Assembly: GCF_900101465.1 (NCBI RefSeq) | Contig: NZ_FMZM01000002.1 | Location: 124,001-188,000, forward strand | Origin: Nocardioides lianchengensis | GTDB lineage: Bacteria > Actinomycetota > Actinomycetes > Propionibacteriales > Nocardioidaceae | Direction of reading: 5' to 3' | DNA length: 64,000 bases | Shown: positions 49,042-57,121 of the stretch, one piece after another | How the letters are laid out: each line of letters starts with the position of its first letter | Position numbering within the stretch: the first letter of the stretch is position 1 | Made by a program: the position numbers and the translations under genes | Notes under the pieces: generated by a model | What the model was told of the DNA's origin: nothing | The model's database searches: none | Seen by the model: only the letters and a program-made list of their open reading frames with translations

Positions 49042-50787
49042 TCAGCGGGACTTGTGGCGCGGCTTCCGGTCCGGGCGGTCGTCGTACGACGGGCGGCTGG
49101 TCGGGCGGGGGCCGTTGTCCTTCTGAAGCTCGATCAGCTTCCCGGAGATCCGGGTGCCGCTGAGCGCGTCGAACACGGTGCCGGGCAGGTCGGCCGGGAG
49201 CTCGACGAGCGAGAAGTCCGGGCGGATCTGGATCTGGCCGAAGTCGGCGCGACGCAGGCCGCCCTCGTTGGCGATGGCGCCGACGATCTGGCGCGGCTCG
49301 ACCTTGTGACGCTTGCCCACGTTGATCCGGTACATCGCCATCGGGACGTCGCTGCGCGCACCCCGGCGCTCGCGGGACGCGGACCGCTCGGGGCGCTCGC
49401 GCTCCTCGAAGCGGGGCTCGCGGATCGGCTTCTCGGCGGCCGGGTCGAGCAGCAGCGGCTCGTCGCCCTGGGCCACGACGGCGAGGGCGGCGGCGACGTC
49501 GGCCTCGGGTACGTCGTGGTGGCGGACGTAGTGGTCGATGATGTCGCGGAACCGCTCGATCCGGGCGGTCTGCTCCAGCGCCGCGGTGATCTGCTCGTCG
49601 AAGCGGGTGAGCCGGGTGACGTTGATGTCCTCCGGCGAGGGCAGCTGCATCTGGACCAGCGGCTGGCGGGTGGCCTTCTCGATGTGCTTGAGGAGGTAGC
49701 GCTCGCGCGGGGTGACGAAGGAGATCGCGTCGCCGCTGCGGCCGGCGCGACCGGTGCGGCCGATCCGGTGGACGTAGGACTCGGTGTCGGTGGGGATGTC
49801 GTAGTTGACGACGTGGCTGATCCGCTCGACGTCGAGGCCGCGGGCGGCCACGTCGGTGGCGACCAGGATGTCGAGCTTGGCCGCCTTCAGCTGGTTGACG
49901 GTCCGCTCGCGCTGGGCCTGGGCGACGTCGCCGTTGATCGCGGCGGCGCTGAACCCGCGGGCCCGCAGCTTCTCGGCGAGGGTCTCGGTCTCGCTCTTGG
50001 TGCGGACGAAGACGATCATCCCCTCGAAGTTCTCGACCTCGAGGATGCGGGTGAGCGCGTCGACCTTCTGCGGGTAGCTGACCATCAGGTAGCGCTGGGT
50101 GATGTTGGCGGCGGTCGCGGTCTTGCCCTTGACCGTGATCTCCTGCGCGTCGTTCAGGTACTTCTTCGAGATCCGGCGGATCTGCGCCGGCATGGTCGCG
50201 GAGAACAGCGCGACGTTCTTGTCCTCGGGCGTGCTGGCCAGGATCGTCTCGACGTCCTCGGCGAAGCCCATGTTGAGCATCTCGTCGGCCTCGTCGAGGA
50301 CCAGGAAGCGCAGCTCCGACAGGTCGAGGGTGCCCTTGTCGAGGTGGTCCATGATCCGGCCCGGGGTGCCGACCACGATGTGCACGCCGCGACGCAGCGC
50401 GGACAGCTGCACGCCGTACGCCTGACCGCCGTAGACGGGGAGCACGTGGACGCCCTTGAGGTGGGCGGCGTACTTCTCGAACGCCTCGCAGACCTGGAGC
50501 GCGAGCTCACGGGTGGGGGCGAGGACCAGCGCCTGCGGCGACTTCTGGCGTACGTCGAGCCGCGACAGGATCGGCAGCGCGAAGGCCGCCGTCTTGCCGG
50601 TGCCGGTCTGCGCCAGGCCGACCACGTCGCGGCCGGAGAGCAGCGGCGGGATGGTCGCGGCCTGGATCGCCGAGGGCGTCTCGTAGCCCACGTCCTTCAG
50701 CGCGCGGAGCACGGCGTCGTCGAGGCCCAGGTCCGCGAAGGTGGTCTGCTGGGCGGGGGTCTCGACTGCTTGGTCCTCGGTGCTCAC
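49042..50787 (-). CDS. deaD: DEAD-box RNA helicase DeaD/CsdA
   Basis: 581-residue helicase. Motifs: AQTGTGKTAAFALP, PTRELALQV, LDEADEMLNMGF, FSATMP, TDVAARGLDVERI, HRIGRTGRAG. The C-terminus has the DbpA RNA-binding domain (YRINVGKRHKVEPRQIVGAIANEGG) after a charged linker, which marks the DeaD branch involved in large-subunit assembly and cold adaptation. ATG 50787. It lies downstream of glmS on the same strand with 79 bases between, but is likely an independent unit. Confidence 0.93.
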   Translation of the reverse strand: MSTEDQAVETPAQQTTFADLGLDDAVLRALKDVGYETPSAIQAATIPPLLSGRDVVGLAQTGTGKTAAFALPILSRLDVRQKSPQALVLAPTRELALQVCEAFEKYAAHLKGVHVLPVYGGQAYGVQLSALRRGVHIVVGTPGRIMDHLDKGTLDLSELRFLVLDEADEMLNMGFAEDVETILASTPEDKNVALFSATMPAQIRRISKKYLNDAQEITVKGKTATAANITQRYLMVSYPQKVDALTRILEVENFEGMIVFVRTKSETETLAEKLRARGFSAAAINGDVAQAQRERTVNQLKAAKLDILVATDVAARGLDVERISHVVNYDIPTDTESYVHRIGRTGRAGRSGDAISFVTPRERYLLKHIEKATRQPLVQMQLPSPEDINVTRLTRFDEQITAALEQTARIERFRDIIDHYVRHHDVPEADVAAALAVVAQGDEPLLLDPAAEKPIREPRFEERERPERSASRERRGARSDVPMAMYRINVGKRHKVEPRQIVGAIANEGGLRRADFGQIQIRPDFSLVELPADLPGTVFDALSGTRISGKLIELQKDNGPRPTSRPSYDDRPDRKPRHKSR

Positions 50788-50866
50788 CCGTCAACGGTAG
50801 TGGTATACGCCTCAGCCGCCACCTTCGTGGTCGCGGTGGGCTGGGTCACGCGCCCCTCGCCCGCCC

Positions 50867-52708
50867 TCACTCCACCGTGACGGACTTCGCCAGGTTGCGC
50901 GGCTTGTCGATGTCCAGACCCAGGTGCAGCGCCGCGTGGTAGGCCAGCAGCTGCAGCGGGACGGTCAGCAGGATCGGGTCGAGCTCGCGCTCGTTGCGGG
51001 GTACGGCGATGCGCACCGCGTCCAGCTCGCCCAGGTCGACGTCCTCGTGGGTGACCACGACGAGCGGGCCGCGTCGGGCCGCGATCTCGTGCAGCGCCCC
51101 GACGTTGCGGTCGGTCAGCTCGTCGCTCGGGACGACCGCGACGGTCGGCAGCGCCTCGTCGATCAGCGCCAGCGGGCCGTGCTTGAGCTCGGAGGTCTGG
51201 TAGGCCTCGGCGTGCCGGTAGCTGATCTCCTTGAACTTCTGCGCCCCCTCCCGCGCGACCGGGAAGCCGCGGACCCGACCGATGAAGAAGAGGCTGTCGG
51301 CCTCGGCCAGGCGGGCGGCCGCGGCGGCCAGCTCCTCCTCCTGCTCGAGGATCTCCGCGATCTGGCCGGGCAGCCGGTTGAGGCCCGCGATCAGCCGCTT
51401 GCCGTCGGCGATCGACAGGTCGCGCACCCGGCCGAGCTGCAGGGCGAGCAGCGCGAACCCGACGAACATGTTGGTCAGCGCCTTGGTCGAGGCCACCGCG
51501 ACCTCGGGGCCCGCGTGCAGGTAGATGCCGCCGTCGCACTCGCGCGCGATCGCGCTGCCGACGACGTTGACCAGCCCGATGACCCGGCCGCCCTTGCGCC
51601 GGATCTCCTGGACGGCGAGCAGCGTGTCGATGGTCTCGCCGGACTGGCTGACCGCGACGTAGAGGGTGTCCGGCTCGATGATCGGGTTGCGGTAGCGGAA
51701 CTCGCTGGCTGCCTCCGCGTCGGCGGGGATCCGGGCCAGCTCCTCGACCAGCGAGGCGCCCATCTGCCCCACGTAGTACGCCGAGCCGCAGCCGAGGATC
51801 TTCACCCGGCGGATCGCGCGGGTCTCGCGCGGGTCCATGTTGAGCCCGCCGAGGTGGGCGGTGCCGAACCGCTCGTCGAGCCGGCCGCGCAGCGCCCGCT
51901 CGGTCGACTGCGGCTGCTCGTGGATCTCCCGGTGCATGAACGAGCCGCCCGCGGCGTGCACGGCGTCGCTCGCGTCGTACGCCGAGGGGTCGATGTCGAC
52001 GGTCCGGGCCAGGGTCGCGGTCGCCGTCAGGTCCTGGCGGTACGTCGTGAAGCCGGTCGCCGTCAGCGTGGCCATCTCGCCGTCGTCGAGGTGGGCGACG
52101 GTGGTCGTGTAGCGGACCAGGGCGGCCAGGTCGGAGGCGACGTGCATCTCCTTGTCGCCGACGCCGATGATCAGCGGGCTGCCGTTGCGGGCCACGACGA
52201 TCCGGTCCGGGAAGTCGGCGTGCACGACGGCGACGCCGTACGTGCCCTCGATCACGGCGAGCGCGTCGGCGACCCGGCCCTCGAGGGTGTCGGCGTCGGA
52301 GCGGGCGACCAGGTGGGCCAACACCTCGGTGTCGGTGTCGCTGACCAGGTCGACCCCGTCGTCGGCGAGGAGCTTCCGCAGCGCGGAGGCGTTGTCGATG
52401 ATCCCGTTGTGGACGACGGCGACGTCGCCCTTGGTGTCGGTGTGCGGGTGCGCGTTGGCGTCGGTGGCCGGGCCGTGGGTCGCCCAGCGGGTGTGGCCGA
52501 TGCCGACCTTGCCGGCGAAGCGCTTCGGCAGGTCCTCGGCGAGGTCGCGGACCCGGCCGGCCTTCTTGGCGACCTTCAGGGCGCTGCCACTCGCCCCCAG
52601 GACGGCGACGCCCGCGGAGTCGTAGCCGCGGTGCTCGAGGCGGGTCAGGCCCTCCAGGAGCAGCGGGGCCGCCTGCTGGGTGCCGATGTAGCCGACGATG
52701 CCGCACAT
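50867..52708 (-). CDS. glmS: glutamine--fructose-6-phosphate aminotransferase
   Basis: 613-residue enzyme making glucosamine-6-phosphate for peptidoglycan. Catalytic Cys2 (MCGIVGYIG), the glutaminase motif TRWATHG, two SIS domains (GSAYYVGQMGASLVEEL; VSQSGETIDTLLAV; RVRGFPVAREGAQKFKEISY) and the C-terminal PRNLAKSVTVE ending. Length is standard. I see no glmS ribozyme upstream; the leader instead overlaps REP-like copy 5. Cytoplasmic. Confidence 0.96.
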   Translation of the reverse strand: MCGIVGYIGTQQAAPLLLEGLTRLEHRGYDSAGVAVLGASGSALKVAKKAGRVRDLAEDLPKRFAGKVGIGHTRWATHGPATDANAHPHTDTKGDVAVVHNGIIDNASALRKLLADDGVDLVSDTDTEVLAHLVARSDADTLEGRVADALAVIEGTYGVAVVHADFPDRIVVARNGSPLIIGVGDKEMHVASDLAALVRYTTTVAHLDDGEMATLTATGFTTYRQDLTATATLARTVDIDPSAYDASDAVHAAGGSFMHREIHEQPQSTERALRGRLDERFGTAHLGGLNMDPRETRAIRRVKILGCGSAYYVGQMGASLVEELARIPADAEAASEFRYRNPIIEPDTLYVAVSQSGETIDTLLAVQEIRRKGGRVIGLVNVVGSAIARECDGGIYLHAGPEVAVASTKALTNMFVGFALLALQLGRVRDLSIADGKRLIAGLNRLPGQIAEILEQEEELAAAAARLAEADSLFFIGRVRGFPVAREGAQKFKEISYRHAEAYQTSELKHGPLALIDEALPTVAVVPSDELTDRNVGALHEIAARRGPLVVVTHEDVDLGELDAVRIAVPRNERELDPILLTVPLQLLAYHAALHLGLDIDKPRNLAKSVTVE

Positions 52709-52725
52709 AAAGAACCTCTTTCGGT

Positions 52726-52766
52726 GATCGAGTAGCGGCCGACGAAGGAGGCCGCGTATCGAGATC
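52726..52766. repeat. REP-like element, copy 5
   Basis: GATCGAGTAGCGG...ACGAAGGAGGC...GTATCGAGATCA, same termini as the other copies. It lies between the small gene at 52765 and glmS, and overlaps the 3' end of the small gene. Confidence 0.6.
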
Positions 52767-53046
52767 AGGTGTAGACGATGCGCCGCAGCTGGCGCTCACT
52801 GAGCTCGGGTGCGCCGACGACGCGATCGGCCAGCTCGGCCGCGATCTGCGCGAAGATCTCGGGGTTCTTCGCGCCGTACGTCTTCAGGTGCGCGTGCCGC
52901 CGCCGGACGTAGGCCTCCACCGGCTCGGCGTGGAACGCGACGACGTCCTCGACGACGCGTTCGGCCTCGGCGGTGGTGAGCCCGGTCGTGGCCACGAGGT
53001 GGGCGACCAGGTCCGGATCAGCGAGCACGACAAGCACTCTGACCAT
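52765..53046 (-). CDS. conserved hypothetical protein, 93 residues
   Basis: Small soluble, mostly helical protein (LADPDLVAHLVATTGLTTAEAERVVEDVVAFHAEPVEAYVRRRHAHLK). No family recognised. ATG 53046; a GTG two codons on is an alternative. It is upstream of glmS on the same strand and follows two adjacent palindromes at 53053-53090, so it may be regulated. The repeat at 52726 overlaps its last codon. Its coding quality is better than the opposite-strand frame. Confidence 0.7.
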   Translation of the reverse strand: MVRVLVVLADPDLVAHLVATTGLTTAEAERVVEDVVAFHAEPVEAYVRRRHAHLKTYGAKNPEIFAQIAAELADRVVGAPELSERQLRRIVYT

Positions 53047-53052
53047 TCATCG

Positions 53053-53090
53053 GCACGTCGTGCAACTTCCTGCCCGAAATCGGGCAGGAA
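53053..53090. promoter_or_regulatory. two adjacent palindromes upstream of the 93-residue gene
   Basis: GCACG-T-CGTGC (53053-53063) followed by TTCCTGCCCG (53067-53076) / CGGGCAGGAA (53081-53090) with an AAAT loop, all within 45 bases of the start codon. Operator or structured leader. Confidence 0.45.
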
Positions 53091-53263
53091 TCGTCAGTTG
53101 TGGGTATTGGATGGCCACCCTCCGACCGAGTGGGGGACCGGCGGTGCGCACACCCCGCTTCCAGGGTCGAAATGGAGGAGTGGGCACCAATTCTCGGCTC
53201 TTCTGGCTATCCGCGTGGGGATCGGGTACCTTAGGTGAACAGAAGATGAACAGGAGGTGTCCC

Positions 53264-53398
53264 ATGAAGGAATCCACGATGACCGGCGAGCTCGAGATGC
53301 ACTGGATCTCCGTGCTCGGCCCGGACGGCCGGACCCGCATGGAGGCGCGCTGGCTGGTGGTCGGCGAGGCCGACGCGCTGGCTCCCCACGCCGCCTGA
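53264..53398 (+). CDS. small protein, 44 residues
   Basis: The peptide starts MKESTMTGELEMHWISVLGP and ends ADALAPHAA. It is preceded by a perfect AGGAGG (53252-53257) 6 bases from ATG 53264 and followed, 19 bases after the stop, by an 18-bp hairpin. Acidic with several Trp/Met; no signal or membrane segment. The strong ribosome site, tight hairpin and actinobacterial codon use make it more than a chance frame. Function unknown. Confidence 0.75.
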   Translation: MKESTMTGELEMHWISVLGPDGRTRMEARWLVVGEADALAPHAA

Positions 53399-53417
53399 CG
53401 ACCCACACGTCCCACGC

Positions 53418-53457
53418 CGACGAGGCCGTGAACCCACCCGGGTTCACGGCCTCGTCG
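53418..53457 (+). terminator. 18-bp hairpin after the 44-residue gene
   Basis: Perfect 18-bp stem: arms 53418-53435 and 53440-53457, ACCC loop, core GAGGCCGTGAAC / GTTCACGGCCTC. The longest perfect hairpin in the window apart from the one at 12544. Confidence 0.8.
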
Positions 53458-53577
53458 CACGTCCGCACACAGAAGTTCCGAGAAAAGTCGCGTGCGAGGG
53501 AATAGATCCGGACGATGGTCCGGTTAGGGTGGTTGAACTTTGTACGACCCTCACCACCACCCAGGAGCACACCCGTC

Positions 53578-54180
53578 ATGAGCATCTTCTCCCGCAAGCC
53601 CGCCGCTGCCGAGTCCGACTTCGACGCGGCCACCACCGCCGTCGACGACATCTCCGGCGACTACACGATCGACGCCTCGCACAGCCGGATCGGCTTCAGC
53701 GCCCGCCACGCGATGGTCACCACCGTCCGCGGCGCCTTCAAGGAGTTCGAGGGCACCGCCCACATCGACGCCGCCAACCCGGCCGCGTCGTCGGTCTCCC
53801 TGACCATCAAGACCGCCAGCGTCGACACCGGCTCCGCCGACCGTGACGGCCACCTGTCCTCGGCCGACTTCTTCGACGCCGCGGTCAACCCCGACATCAC
53901 CTTCGTCTCGACCAAGGTTGAGAAGGTCGACGACGACACCTGGGCGATCACGGGCGACCTGACGATCAAGGGCATCAGCAAGCCCGTCACCGTCGCCTTC
54001 GACGAGACCGGCTCCGCCCAGGACCCGTTCGGCAACCTGCGCGTCGGCTTCGAGGGCGCCACCTCGATCAACCGCAAGGACTGGGACCTGACCTGGAACG
54101 CGGCGCTCGAGACCGGCGGCGTGCTCGTCTCCGAGAAGATCAAGCTCGAGTTCGACGTCTCGGCGATCAAGAACGCCTGA
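53578..54180 (+). CDS. YceI family protein
   Basis: 200-residue lipocalin-like beta-barrel protein. After a 25-residue variable N-terminus the YceI core reads GDYTIDASHSRIGFSARHAMVTTVRGAFKEFEG, with DLTIKGISKPVTVAFDE and the final NRKDWDLTWN signature. Family members bind isoprenoid or quinone lipids. No signal peptide is seen, so it is probably cytoplasmic. ATG 53578 with AGGAG upstream. The hairpin at 54201-54232 ends the transcript. Confidence 0.92.
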   Translation: MSIFSRKPAAAESDFDAATTAVDDISGDYTIDASHSRIGFSARHAMVTTVRGAFKEFEGTAHIDAANPAASSVSLTIKTASVDTGSADRDGHLSSADFFDAAVNPDITFVSTKVEKVDDDTWAITGDLTIKGISKPVTVAFDETGSAQDPFGNLRVGFEGATSINRKDWDLTWNAALETGGVLVSEKIKLEFDVSAIKNA

Positions 54181-54200
54181 CGCACTCCCGTTCTCCTGCT

Positions 54201-54232
54201 GACGGCCCGGCCCATCTGGGGTCCGGGCCGTC
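54201..54232 (+). terminator. terminator hairpin after YceI gene
   Basis: GACGGCCCGG (54201-54210) / CCGGGCCGTC (54223-54232), 10-bp stem with inner CCC/GGG pairing, 20 bases after the stop. Confidence 0.7.
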
Positions 54233-54294
54233 GGCGCGTCCGGAGCAGTAAATGACCGCGCGCGATCGGCGGCACCTCGTCCACACTGGCCCGC

Positions 54295-55206
54295 ATGTCC
54301 GCCGTACCGCCTGCCGTGCTGCCGGCCGGCCTCACCACCCGGCCCCTCGTCCCGACCGATGCCCGCGCCGTCTACGAGCTGATGGCCGCCCAGGAGCTCG
54401 CCGACATCGGTGAGGTCGTCATCGAGGAGGCCGACATCGTCTCCGACTGGGCCCGCCCCTCCTTCGACCTGACCGCCAGCGCCCTCGGCGTCCTCGACGG
54501 CGACCGCCTGGTCGGGTACGTCGAGGTGTCCGGCCGGGACCGCGGCGACGCCGCCGTCCACCCCGACGTGCGCGGGCGGGGCCTCGGGACGTGGCTCGCC
54601 CACCGGATGCAGGACCTGGCCCGCGGCCAGGGCTCGACCGTGATCGGCATGCCGGTCCCGGCCGGCTCCCCGGGGGACCGGCTGCTCGAGGAGCTCGGCT
54701 ACCGGGTCCGCTGGACCAGCTGGGTGCTGCAGCTGCCCGAGGGCCGCACCGTCCCCGCGCGCGACCTGCCCGACGGGTACGTCGTCCGCGCGGCCGCCGA
54801 GGACGAGCACCGGGCCTGCTGGACGGTCGTCGAGGACGCCTTCCTGGAGTGGTCGGACCGCGAGCGCCAGTCCTTCGAGGACTTCGCCGCGGGCGTGATG
54901 CTCCGCCCGGGCTTCGCGCCGTGGCAGCTGCGGGTGGTCGTCGACCCGGCCGGCGAGGTCGTGGCGGTGGCGATCGTGTTCCTCGGCGAGGCGGCCGCCT
55001 ACGTCGACCGGCTCGCCACCCGCCGCGACCAGCGCGGTCGGGGCCTGGCCCAGGCGCTGCTGGTCGACTCCTTCGCCGTCGCCCGCGAGCACGGCGCGAC
55101 CCGCTCGGAGCTCTCGACCGACTCCCGCACCGGCGCCCTCGGGCTCTACGAGAAGGTCGGCATGGAGGTCACCTCCACCTGGGTGAACCGGGCGGTCGAC
55201 CTGTGA
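54295..55206 (+). CDS. tandem-GNAT N-acetyltransferase, copy A
   Basis: 303 residues with two GNAT folds in one chain, as in mycothiol synthase. Acetyl-CoA loops are HPDVRGRGLGTWLAH in the first half and RRDQRGRGLAQALLV in the second; the C-terminus ends LYEKVGMEVTSTWVNR. It is not MshD itself by sequence context. The substrate is unknown. Its stop overlaps the GTG of copy B. Confidence 0.88.
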   Translation: MSAVPPAVLPAGLTTRPLVPTDARAVYELMAAQELADIGEVVIEEADIVSDWARPSFDLTASALGVLDGDRLVGYVEVSGRDRGDAAVHPDVRGRGLGTWLAHRMQDLARGQGSTVIGMPVPAGSPGDRLLEELGYRVRWTSWVLQLPEGRTVPARDLPDGYVVRAAAEDEHRACWTVVEDAFLEWSDRERQSFEDFAAGVMLRPGFAPWQLRVVVDPAGEVVAVAIVFLGEAAAYVDRLATRRDQRGRGLAQALLVDSFAVAREHGATRSELSTDSRTGALGLYEKVGMEVTSTWVNRAVDL

Positions 55207-56096
55207 GCGTCCCGTCCCCGTTCACGACCCGGCCGCTGACCCTCGACGACGCCGTCGCCGTCCAGGCCCTGATCGCCGCCGAGGAGCTGGTCGACCTGGG
55301 CGAGGTCGAGATGACCCTGGAGGACGTGCTGGCCGACTGGCAGCGGCCGTCGTACGACGTCGCGACGAGCACGATCGGGGTGCTCGACGGCGACCGGCTG
55401 GTCGCGTACGGCGACCTCAGCGGGCCGGGGACCGCCTACGCGGCCGTGCTGCCGTCGTACCAGGGGCGTGGGATCGGTGCGGCGATCGCGCGGTGGCTGC
55501 AGGCGGCCGCGCGCGAGCGGGGCTACGCCTCGATCGGCGCGCAGACGCCGGCGGGCAGCGCGGCCGACCGGCTGATGGCCGACCTCGGCTACACCGAGCG
55601 CTGGACGGCGTGGGACCTGGAGCTGCCGCCCGGGACGACGGTGGTCGCGCGGCCGCTGCCCGACGGATTCACGATCCGCGACGCCGCTCCGGACGACCAC
55701 GCGCCGACCTGGACGCTGGTCGAGGACGCGTTCCTGGAGTGGTCGGACCGCGAGCGGATGACGCTCGAGGACTTCGGCGCGCGGGTCTGGGGCCGGCCGG
55801 GCTCCGCCCCGTGGAACCTGCGGCTGCTGGAGAGCCCCGCCGGCGAGCTGGTCGGGGCCGTGCACGTGTTCCTCGCGGGCGGGGCGGGCTACGTCGCGCG
55901 GATCGCCGTACGTCCGGACCACCGGGGGCGCGGGCTCGCGCCGGCGCTGCTGGTCGACGCGTTCGCGCGGGCGCGGGCGCACGGGGCCGACCGGTGCTAC
56001 CTGTCGACCGACACCCGGGCGGGGGCGCGGGGGCTCTACGAGAAGGTCGGCATGGTCGTCTCGTCCACCTGGATCAACCGCGCCATCGAGCTTTAG
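55203..56096 (+). CDS. tandem-GNAT N-acetyltransferase, copy B
   Basis: 297-residue paralog of copy A; shared stretches include VEDAFLEWSDRER and LYEKVGM. The first acetyl-CoA loop is YQGRGIGAAIA, the second PDHRGRGLAPALLVDAFARA. GTG 55203 overlaps the previous stop (GTGA), so the pair is co-translated and may form a heteromer. Sequence divergence indicates an old duplication. Followed by REP-like copy 6, whose first bases abut the stop. Confidence 0.88.
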   Translation: MSVPSPFTTRPLTLDDAVAVQALIAAEELVDLGEVEMTLEDVLADWQRPSYDVATSTIGVLDGDRLVAYGDLSGPGTAYAAVLPSYQGRGIGAAIARWLQAAARERGYASIGAQTPAGSAADRLMADLGYTERWTAWDLELPPGTTVVARPLPDGFTIRDAAPDDHAPTWTLVEDAFLEWSDRERMTLEDFGARVWGRPGSAPWNLRLLESPAGELVGAVHVFLAGGAGYVARIAVRPDHRGRGLAPALLVDAFARARAHGADRCYLSTDTRAGARGLYEKVGMVVSSTWINRAIEL

Positions 56097-56138
56097 ATCG
56101 AGTGCCCCGTGAGGAACGAACGGGGTGTACCGAGATCT
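56096..56138. repeat. REP-like element, copy 6
   Basis: GATCGAGTGCCCC..GAGGAACGAACG..GTACCGAGATCT, with the common GAGGAACGA word, directly after the stop of the second GNAT gene. Confidence 0.55.
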
Positions 56139-56155
56139 GTAACGCGTTCTAGATT
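56138..56155 (+). promoter_or_regulatory. promoter with KstR-like dyad before the LLM gene
   Basis: TGTAACGCGTTCTA (56138-56151) fits the TnnAACnnGTTnnA palindrome of KstR-type TetR repressors. It overlaps TAGATT (56150-56155), a -10 element lying 6 bases before ATG 56162. Confidence 0.5.
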
Positions 56156-56161
56156 CACCCT

Positions 56162-57121
56162 ATGGCCACCAGCTTCGTCACCCGCTACGACCTGCGCGCC
56201 CCCGGCGCCACCCCCGAGCAGCGGCAGGAGCTGTTCGGCCGCGCGGTCGAGCAGGCGGCGTACGCCGACGCGCACAGCCACGACGCGATCATGGTGTCCG
56301 AGCACCACGCGGCCGAGGATGGCTACCTGCCGAGCCCCCTGCTGGTCGCCTCGGCCTTCGCGGCCGTCACCTCGCGGGTGCCGATCACGGTCTCGGCGCT
56401 GCTGGTCAACCTCTACGAGCCGGTGCGGCTGGCCGAGGACATCGCGGTGCTCGACCTGCTCTCGAAGGGCCGGGTCAGCTACACGCTGGGGCTGGGCTAC
56501 CGGCCGGTGGAGTACGAGCTCTACGACCGGCCCTGGTCGACCCGCGGGCGCGACATCGAGGAGCGGATCAGCACGCTGCTGTCGCTCTGGGCGTCCGGGG
56601 CCACCACGCCGGGGCCCTGCTCGCAGCCGCACCCGTTCCTCTTCTACGGCGGCGGCTCCCCCGCGGCGGCGAAGCGGGCGGCCCGCCTGGGGCTCGGGTT
56701 CCAGCCGCAGCACGGCGACCGCGCGCTGAAGGACCTCTACGACGAGACCTGCCGCTCGCTCGGCCGCGAGCCCGGCTTCGTGCTGCGCGCCCCGGACGAC
56801 GGCCCGGCCAACGTGTTCTGCGCCGACGACCCCGACGAGTTCTGGGAGCGCTTCGGCCACCACCTGCTGGCCGACGCGCTCGCCTACCAGGAGTGGCACG
56901 GCGAGGCCGGGTCGTACGTCGTCGACCACTCGCGCACGGTCGAGGAGATGCGCGCGGCCGGCGTCTACCTGGTCACCACGCCCGACGACCTGATCGACCG
57001 CTGCCGCGCCGGGCTGCGGCTGGTCACCAGCCACCCGGCCTGCGGCGGGCTGCCCGCCGAGCCGTCCTGGGCGAGCCTGCGGGCGGTCAGCGAGACGGTG
57101 CTGCCGGCGGTGCGGGGCTGA
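56162..57121 (+). CDS. LLM class flavin-dependent oxidoreductase
   Basis: 319-residue luciferase-like (beta/alpha)8 protein. SHDAIMVSEHHAAEDGYLPSPLLVASAFAA and LAEDIAVLDLLSKGRVSYTLGLGYRPVEYE are family hallmarks. Members use FMN or F420 to oxidise small molecules; several actinobacterial paralogs act in sterol catabolism. Probable leaderless start at 56162 behind a KstR-like dyad. Overlaps the convergent unknown gene by 35 bases. Confidence 0.9.
   Translation: MATSFVTRYDLRAPGATPEQRQELFGRAVEQAAYADAHSHDAIMVSEHHAAEDGYLPSPLLVASAFAAVTSRVPITVSALLVNLYEPVRLAEDIAVLDLLSKGRVSYTLGLGYRPVEYELYDRPWSTRGRDIEERISTLLSLWASGATTPGPCSQPHPFLFYGGGSPAAAKRAARLGLGFQPQHGDRALKDLYDETCRSLGREPGFVLRAPDDGPANVFCADDPDEFWERFGHHLLADALAYQEWHGEAGSYVVDHSRTVEEMRAAGVYLVTTPDDLIDRCRAGLRLVTSHPACGGLPAEPSWASLRAVSETVLPAVRG

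Noticed and set aside
47749..50880. A 1043-codon plus-strand frame
   Set aside because: It is antisense to deaD and out of frame with the flavoprotein gene; low-complexity Arg/Gly/Val composition with no domain.
52709..52765. glmS ribozyme upstream of glmS
   Set aside because: The 57-base interval is filled by a REP-like element and lacks the length and pseudoknot core of that ribozyme, which belongs mainly to Firmicutes.
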